Below are positions 59,461 through 64,000 of a DNA stretch of 64,000 nt, piece after piece. A model generated the notes under the pieces. It searched no databases and had not been told where the DNA came from. It saw only the letters and a list, made by a program, of their open reading frames with translations. Every line of letters starts with the position of its first letter. Within the stretch, counting starts at the first letter, position 1. The DNA is from Bacteroidia bacterium (GTDB taxonomy: Bacteria; Bacteroidota; Bacteroidia; B-17B0; Aurantibacillaceae), in contig JAEUTO010000013.1 of assembly GCA_016787785.1 (NCBI GenBank), forward strand, positions 124,001 to 188,000, given 5' to 3'. The translations under genes were made by a program, and so were the position numbers.

Positions 59461-60214
59461 TTACCGAGTTTAGTATTTTCCTGTCGGGAAAATTGATCAA
59501 CACACCAAAATCTTTCTTTTGATACACCACCATGCTACCCATCGCGATAGCATTAGCACCCGCTTGGTTTATACCTGCTTTCAAATGTTCAATATTACCT
59601 GCTCCGCCATGTGCAATAACAGGCACTTTTGATATGGAAGTAACCCGCTTTATTAATTCTATGTCTAACCCATTCCATGTACCTTCGTTGTCTACGCTGG
59701 TAATAAGTATCTCTCCTACTCCAGCCTCCTCAAGTTTTTTAACCCATTCCTCAACCGTATACTTATGTTTGTCGTGCGCTGAATTTGAAACCACCTGGCT
59801 TTTACCAAAAAAATTCTTTTTTACATCTATTACACCAATTACTGCTTGTGAACCGTATACTTCTGCAATTTGTTTTACAAGGTCAAGGTTTGAATGCAAA
59901 GCGCTATTAATGGCTACTTTTTCAATTCCAATTTTATAAATTTTTTGCGCCTGCTCAAAAGTTTTTATGCCTCCACCATAAGCTAAAGGCATAAAACATT
60001 CGTTGGCGATCTCTGCCAATAATTTATAATTTGGTTCTCTGTTTTTTGGAGTGGCTTCTATATCCAGAAAAATCAATTCATCCACTTCCTTTTCGTTAAA
60101 GATCCTTACTGTATTTATAGGGTCGCCAACATATTTTGGGTTTTTAAAATTGACCGTTTTAACCAACCCGTTATCTTTTAGAAGCAAACAAGGTATATAG
60201 CGGATAAGTAACAT
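59450..60214 (-). CDS. wbuZ: HisF-like cyclase paralogue (WbuZ/HisF2 type)
   Basis: 254 residues, a complete (beta-alpha)8 barrel like HisF: FLDIEATPKNREPNYKLL, YGGGIKTFEQAQ, EKVAINSALHSN, IGVIDVKKN, GEILITSVDNEG and AHGGAGNIEHL. The catalytic Asp11 of HisF (CLDVKDG) is replaced by Leu (CLLLKDN), while the other catalytic Asp (IDVKK) is kept. It therefore probably cannot run the histidine reaction and instead hands ammonia on for sugar amidination with the HisH partner and an N-acetyl sugar amidotransferase. Confidence 0.9.
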   Translation of the reverse strand: MLLIRYIPCLLLKDNGLVKTVNFKNPKYVGDPINTVRIFNEKEVDELIFLDIEATPKNREPNYKLLAEIANECFMPLAYGGGIKTFEQAQKIYKIGIEKVAINSALHSNLDLVKQIAEVYGSQAVIGVIDVKKNFFGKSQVVSNSAHDKHKYTVEEWVKKLEEAGVGEILITSVDNEGTWNGLDIELIKRVTSISKVPVIAHGGAGNIEHLKAGINQAGANAIAMGSMVVYQKKDFGVLINFPDRKILNSVSEK

Positions 60215-60825
60215 TATATCTTAGAGAAATTAGTTAATAACTGCATACCGTATTTATGGCTCTTTTCAGGATGAAATTGCGTTCCGTATACATTTTCGTT
60301 TTGGATAGCTGCATCAAAATCACCACCATAATTTGTTTTAAGTATAGAGTTGTTGTTGTTATCACAAACAACTTTATAAGAGTGAACGAAATAAAATCTA
60401 TGCTCAGGAGAAAAGTTCTCAGTTAATTTGCTTGGTGTATTTATCTTTACAAAATTCCATCCCATGTGCGGGATCTTTAAATTAGAATTTTGATCAAATT
60501 CAAATTTAATTGTTTTTGCCGGTACAAGGTCTAAGCCTTTTAATACGCCTTCTTCGCTTCCCCTCGTCAACAATTGCATTCCTAAACAAATACCTAAAAA
60601 TGGCACCTTGTCTACTTTTGCTTTATGTACTAATACAGAACGTAAATTCAGTTCGTCAATTTTTTGAATAGCCGAATCGAAAGCGCCGACACCGGGCAAT
60701 AATATTTTTTGGGCTGCCTCAATTTCCTTTATGTCTGAGGTTATAATACAAGGGGTACCAATACGTTTCAACATATTTTGTACTGACCCTAAATTACCTA
60801 GTCCATAATTAATAATTGTGATCAT
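60214..60825 (-). CDS. wbuY: HisH-like glutamine amidotransferase subunit (WbuY/HisH2 type)
   Basis: 203 residues. Class I glutaminase with the nucleophile in FLGICLGMQL (Cys80) and His185, Glu187 in YGTQFHPEKS. Start IINYGLGNLGSVQNML is HisH-like. Releases ammonia from glutamine for the HisF paralogue. Starts on a TAATG with it and is 3 bases from the amidotransferase. Confidence 0.92.
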   Translation of the reverse strand: MITIINYGLGNLGSVQNMLKRIGTPCIITSDIKEIEAAQKILLPGVGAFDSAIQKIDELNLRSVLVHKAKVDKVPFLGICLGMQLLTRGSEEGVLKGLDLVPAKTIKFEFDQNSNLKIPHMGWNFVKINTPSKLTENFSPEHRFYFVHSYKVVCDNNNNSILKTNYGGDFDAAIQNENVYGTQFHPEKSHKYGMQLLTNFSKI

Positions 60826-60828
60826 TTA

Positions 60829-61983
60829 TTACATTTCAGTTTTAGAAGTGTACTTTATATAAAAACTCATAGGTACTAAATTTGCTTTTGCAAGCAAGTA
60901 AAAAAGTGGTCTTAGCCTTTCAAATCTTTTTTTGTAGGTCTTATAATCTCGATAAGTTTTTCGTTCACCTTTCATAATTCTCTCATATTCCTCATCAGAA
61001 AAACCTAACCTTTTTTTAAAATAAGGTATAAGGTCCGGTTCCAAATGCGGTGGTGTGCTATATTCTTTTAGCGCTTCTTCCTGAGTCATTAGTCCGGCTC
61101 TAACCGAAGCAGATAAACTATTATTTCTTTGATCGATACCGAATTTTTGAGGAAAGTACACCGAGTGGTTAAATGCGGTCATTCTATTTTCAAGATGGTG
61201 GCCACCGTAATATTCCCATCCATATTCTTTTTCAAGAAAGGCCCGCGCATCTTGTTTAGAATAATTAATATACCACAACGGGCGAATCTTTTTAATGCGT
61301 TTTAGTAATATCCATTTCATAAAAGACATAAAACTCATATTAGGAAACGTTTTCATCGGTATTTTTCCAAATTGTTTATGGATATTTTTTATATATCCTC
61401 CATCAACATAAGCGCTGCTCAAAGGCGATACGCCTTCAGCAATAAATGAATGGCCCTCTAACACATATTTAACACCGTACTTAGATGCTGCACGATACAT
61501 AGTTTCGGCTAACGCAATATCCGTTGGGCCATCAATTTCTGAAACGTTTGCTAAAAAGAAAGAGCGAAAAATATCATCGGATTCTTTATTATCTACCACA
61601 TGAGTATATAGGTCTACATTCAATTTACTCAACACTTTTGTAATATTTTGAGTTGCAATTGCAGTGTTCCATGTGTTATCATAGTGCACTGCTAATGGCC
61701 TTAAACCCCATTCAACAGCTTTTACGATCATATATGAAGAATCGGTACCGCCACTTACACCAACAATGCAATCATACTTTTTGCCTTTGCCATCTTTTTT
61801 AATTTGTTCGACTATTCCCATGAATTTTTTTTCTCCTTCAGGGGTGCCAGTATTAAATTGTTGTTTTAGGCCATCGATCATTTTGCAGTAAGTACAAACA
61901 CCGTTTTCATCAAAAGAAATTGCAGGCGTTCTCTCATCGTAAATACATACTTTGCAAATCTTATATTTTTTATTTAGTGTCAT
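60829..61983 (-). CDS. wbuX: N-acetyl sugar amidotransferase (WbpG/PseA type), second copy
   Basis: 384 residues. Zinc-knuckle cysteines Cys10/Cys13 and Cys30/Cys33, then VGVSGGTDSSYM (ATP-PPase loop, 75-84), and HYDNTWNTAIATQNITKVL. Together with HisH and HisF it turns an N-acetyl sugar into an acetamidino sugar. It is related to the gene at 43768 (same knuckles and SGG(I/T)DSSY motif); two copies suggest two different substrate sugars or two steps. Confidence 0.9.
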   Translation of the reverse strand: MTLNKKYKICKVCIYDERTPAISFDENGVCTYCKMIDGLKQQFNTGTPEGEKKFMGIVEQIKKDGKGKKYDCIVGVSGGTDSSYMIVKAVEWGLRPLAVHYDNTWNTAIATQNITKVLSKLNVDLYTHVVDNKESDDIFRSFFLANVSEIDGPTDIALAETMYRAASKYGVKYVLEGHSFIAEGVSPLSSAYVDGGYIKNIHKQFGKIPMKTFPNMSFMSFMKWILLKRIKKIRPLWYINYSKQDARAFLEKEYGWEYYGGHHLENRMTAFNHSVYFPQKFGIDQRNNSLSASVRAGLMTQEEALKEYSTPPHLEPDLIPYFKKRLGFSDEEYERIMKGERKTYRDYKTYKKRFERLRPLFYLLAKANLVPMSFYIKYTSKTEM

Positions 61984-61988
61984 AATTA

Positions 61989-62744
61989 TTAAATTTTAAT
62001 TGCAGCCTTTTCGTAATTATTAAGATCTTCTACACTGTCTATCTCTATCCAACCACCTTTGATAAAAACAGGTTTTACAGGCATTAAATTGTCTATTATA
62101 GATTGTATAAAAGTTGTCATGAACATATTATCAAAATTCTTCCCGTCATAAATGGCTCTTTTATCTAAATTATGATAATAAGCAATTATTTTTTTCAAAG
62201 CATCCTTTTTTATTTTGATCAATCCAATATATTGCCCTTCAATATCCGCGTAGGACTGAGGCTTTTTTCCTAATTCATAAATATTTCCGGCTGCGTTTAT
62301 TTTTAGTGTCTCAGCATCTGCCAAAGGATTTTCCATTCTTATCGACCAAAGTTCCTTCCAGTTACTATCAATTACAACCGAAAAATCACTTTTATCATTT
62401 GCAAGTAACTCAAGTATCTCTTGTTTATAGATGATATCTGCATAAGAAATTATGATATCATCCGTCATTTCGCTTTCTGCACAAAAAAGTGAGGCCAGCA
62501 TATTTGTGGTATTAAATTTTTGATTGGTGCAAAATTTAATTTTCTCATTTTTGAGATGATCTTTCAAAATTTCTTCCTTATAACCAGTTACAATCGTAAT
62601 ATCTTTGAGACCAACATTTTTACAATTTTCAATGATTGAATCAATAATTGGTTTACTGTTGAACTTTACCATGCACTTAGGTCTGTCTAATGTATATGGC
62701 CTTAATCTCGTTCCTTCTCCTGCTGCTAATATTATTACTTTCAT
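61989..62744 (-). CDS. Sugar/phosphocholine-type nucleotidyltransferase (Cj1416-like)
   Basis: 251 residues with the NTP-transferase motif VIILAAGEGTRLRPYTLDRPKCMVKF and a later DIIYKQEILELL, IDSNWKELWSIRM and GQYIGLIKI segment that matches the LicC/phosphocholine-cytidylyltransferase subgroup and not glucose-1-phosphate enzymes. In Campylobacter capsule loci the same subgroup works on phosphoglutamine. Next to a CysQ-like phosphatase and a glutaminase-like hydrolase, which fits that pathway (inferred). Confidence 0.82.
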   Translation of the reverse strand: MKVIILAAGEGTRLRPYTLDRPKCMVKFNSKPIIDSIIENCKNVGLKDITIVTGYKEEILKDHLKNEKIKFCTNQKFNTTNMLASLFCAESEMTDDIIISYADIIYKQEILELLANDKSDFSVVIDSNWKELWSIRMENPLADAETLKINAAGNIYELGKKPQSYADIEGQYIGLIKIKKDALKKIIAYYHNLDKRAIYDGKNFDNMFMTTFIQSIIDNLMPVKPVFIKGGWIEIDSVEDLNNYEKAAIKI

Positions 62745-62745
62745 T

Positions 62746-63489
62746 TTAAAATAAATTTAGATCGTTTCGAGAGGCTATAAAGTGGTTATTTTTTATGCTC
62801 TCTTTATTGTATACAATTTCTTTTCCGGTTGTGCAATCTATCAACTTGCAATTTGCTTCGTTACAAATAATATGCCCAGCGGCGGTATCCCATTCTTTTG
62901 TGCCATTAAGTCGAGGATAAATATCTATTACGCCCTCGGCCATTTTTCCGAATTTCACTGCCGAACCAAATTTTTGTACATCTGTAATATTATGCTTTTC
63001 TAAAAAAGCCATCGTTTCTTTTGTAGAATGATGTCTGCTATCACTGGCTATTAAATTGCTTCGCGTAGATTTATTACTTATTAAAACGCCGTTCTTATAC
63101 GCACCCTTTCCTTTTTCTGCGTAATACAACAAATTTATTGCGGGCGCATAAAGAACACCTAAGATGGGTTGATGATCTTCTATTAACGCAATGTTTACAG
63201 TAAATTCTCCGTTCTTATCAATAAAATCTTTTGTTCCATCCAGAGGATCTACCATCCAGAATTTTTTCCAATTTTTTCGTTCAGAAAATTCAATATATGA
63301 TTCCTCACTTAAAACAGGGAATTCAGAAACTGACCTTAACCCATCTAAAATAATTTGATTAGCTACAAGGTCTGCCTTCGTTAAAGGCGAATCATCTTCT
63401 TTATTAGTAATTTCAAAGTCAGGACTTGCATATATTTTCATTATAGCGGCTCCGGCATCTTTTGCAATTTTAATTACTTTGTTAATCAT
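62746..63489 (-). CDS. cysQ: CysQ-like 3'(2'),5'-bisphosphate nucleotidase / inositol-phosphatase family
   Basis: 247 residues. Metal-site motifs: VLSEES (Glu), WMVDPLDGTKDF (Asp cluster) and KEWDTAAGHIICNEANCKL, as in CysQ and other lithium-sensitive phosphatases. CysQ breaks down 3'-phosphoadenosine 5'-phosphate. In this place it may remove a 3'-phosphorylated nucleotide by-product. Separated by one base from the nucleotidyltransferase and overlapping the next gene by eight bases. Confidence 0.87.
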   Translation of the reverse strand: MINKVIKIAKDAGAAIMKIYASPDFEITNKEDDSPLTKADLVANQIILDGLRSVSEFPVLSEESYIEFSERKNWKKFWMVDPLDGTKDFIDKNGEFTVNIALIEDHQPILGVLYAPAINLLYYAEKGKGAYKNGVLISNKSTRSNLIASDSRHHSTKETMAFLEKHNITDVQKFGSAVKFGKMAEGVIDIYPRLNGTKEWDTAAGHIICNEANCKLIDCTTGKEIVYNKESIKNNHFIASRNDLNLF

Positions 63490-64000
63490 TAAAAAATAGT
63501 TTTATAAGATCAAGATCCGTATGCTCTATTGGTTCATTCCTTTCGGGGTGCCACATAATTGCAAGAAGTTTTTTTTCGTTATTTTCCATGGCTTCAATGC
63601 TTCCATCCTCTGCAATCGCCAAGGCATTAAATCCATCAGGGACTTTAATTACCGCATAATTATGATAAGAATTAACTTTGTTACAATTTTTTAGTGGTTT
63701 GTAAAACCGAGAAGCTCTATCCAAAATTATTGCGTGTTTATTACCAACGTGGTTTGTTATTTTTTCAAGTTTTCCTCCAAAATGATCTGTCATTAATTGC
63801 ATCCCCCTACAAATACCTAATACAGGGATCTCCTTCTGAATTGCATATTTTATTAATTTTATTTCCTGTTCATCTCTTTTTATAGAAGTATTATTTTTTG
63901 AAATACTGGAAAGATCATTCCCTCCACTCAAAATAATTCCGTCAATTTTAATTTCACTAAAATAAACCGAGTGATCAAAGTCAGTTGGCAATACTATTGG
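63482..64000 (-). CDS. Class I glutamine-amidotransferase-type hydrolase (peptidase C26), N-terminus outside the window
   Basis: Partial: the frame is open to the last base, so the first residues are missing and the TTG at 63991 is not the start. Catalytic motif VLGICRGMQLM (Cys), preceded by GIILSGGND, then VNSYHNYAV and IMWHPERNE (His, Glu). The family includes gamma-glutamyl-GABA hydrolases and the gamma-glutamyl-CDP-amidate hydrolase of Campylobacter capsule (Cj1417). The VNSYHN segment and the adjacent nucleotidyltransferase and CysQ point to the latter type. The real N-terminus lies beyond 64000. Confidence 0.82.
   Translation of the reverse strand, partial: PIVLPTDFDHSVYFSEIKIDGIILSGGNDLSSISKNNTSIKRDEQEIKLIKYAIQKEIPVLGICRGMQLMTDHFGGKLEKITNHVGNKHAIILDRASRFYKPLKNCNKVNSYHNYAVIKVPDGFNALAIAEDGSIEAMENNEKKLLAIMWHPERNEPIEHTDLDLIKLFFND

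Noticed and set aside
59532-59939. 135-residue plus-strand frame opposite the HisF-like gene
   Set aside because: Shadow of the real gene on the other strand; codon pattern follows the HisF frame.

Overview
The window comes from a Bacteroidota genome (AT-rich; class-level placement not attempted). The evidence is a secreted protein with SprB-type repeats and a C-terminal gliding-motility/type IX secretion sorting domain, TAnnTTTG -7 promoter boxes in front of several genes, many lipoprotein signals of the Bacteroidota kind, few Shine-Dalgarno sequences, and a tmRNA with a Gly-initiated tag (GEDNSYAMAA).

Layout. Bases 1-4733: the end of a di-haem cytochrome c peroxidase, a phosphate-binding-like lipoprotein and a large SprB-repeat surface protein. 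5277-13127: a metal-handling block with a small His/Asp-rich secreted protein, a CusA/CzcA RND pump fused to its own outer-membrane factor, its adaptor, a rubrerythrin-VIT1 iron transporter and a cytochrome lipoprotein. 13314-20032: a compact sulfur/persulfide block, made of an eleven-gene minus-strand operon (DUF6132, two small rhodaneses, DUF2892-like, DUF983, HMA protein, thioredoxin, OsmC, rhodanese-thioredoxin lipoprotein, an unknown protein, short TauE), a separate DUF2892 gene, a Crp/Fnr regulator and a divergent metallo-beta-lactamase protein with two rhodanese domains. Three promoters here share a palindromic box at identical spacing from the -7 element, and two also share a second, FNR-like box. 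20033-20884: terminators and the tmRNA gene, with a partial copy of the tmRNA 3' end. 21024-35457: mixed housekeeping and accessory genes, including two class C beta-lactamase-like hydrolases, an S41 peptidase, an amino-acid dehydrogenase, a class III PHA synthase (PhaE, PhaC), queG, a metallopeptidase, a PadR/PspC operon with a palindromic operator, and TerC.

35479-64000 (running off the end) is one minus-strand surface-polysaccharide locus of 29 genes with no gap larger than 18 bases. It holds glycosyltransferases, epimerases, methyltransferases, a FemAB-type acyltransferase, WecB, AsnB, a heptose-type trio (sugar isomerase, PfkB kinase, cytidylyltransferase-like), an acetamidino-sugar set (two N-acetyl sugar amidotransferases with one HisH/HisF pair) and, at the far end, a cytidylyltransferase, a CysQ-like phosphatase and a class I glutaminase-like hydrolase. 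That last trio resembles the Campylobacter capsule phosphoramidate pathway. No flippase, polymerase, ABC exporter or initiating transferase is seen, so the locus continues outside the window.

The strongest leads are the shared promoter architecture of the sulfur block, the possible phosphoramidate branch of the polysaccharide locus, and the duplicated tmRNA 3' end.
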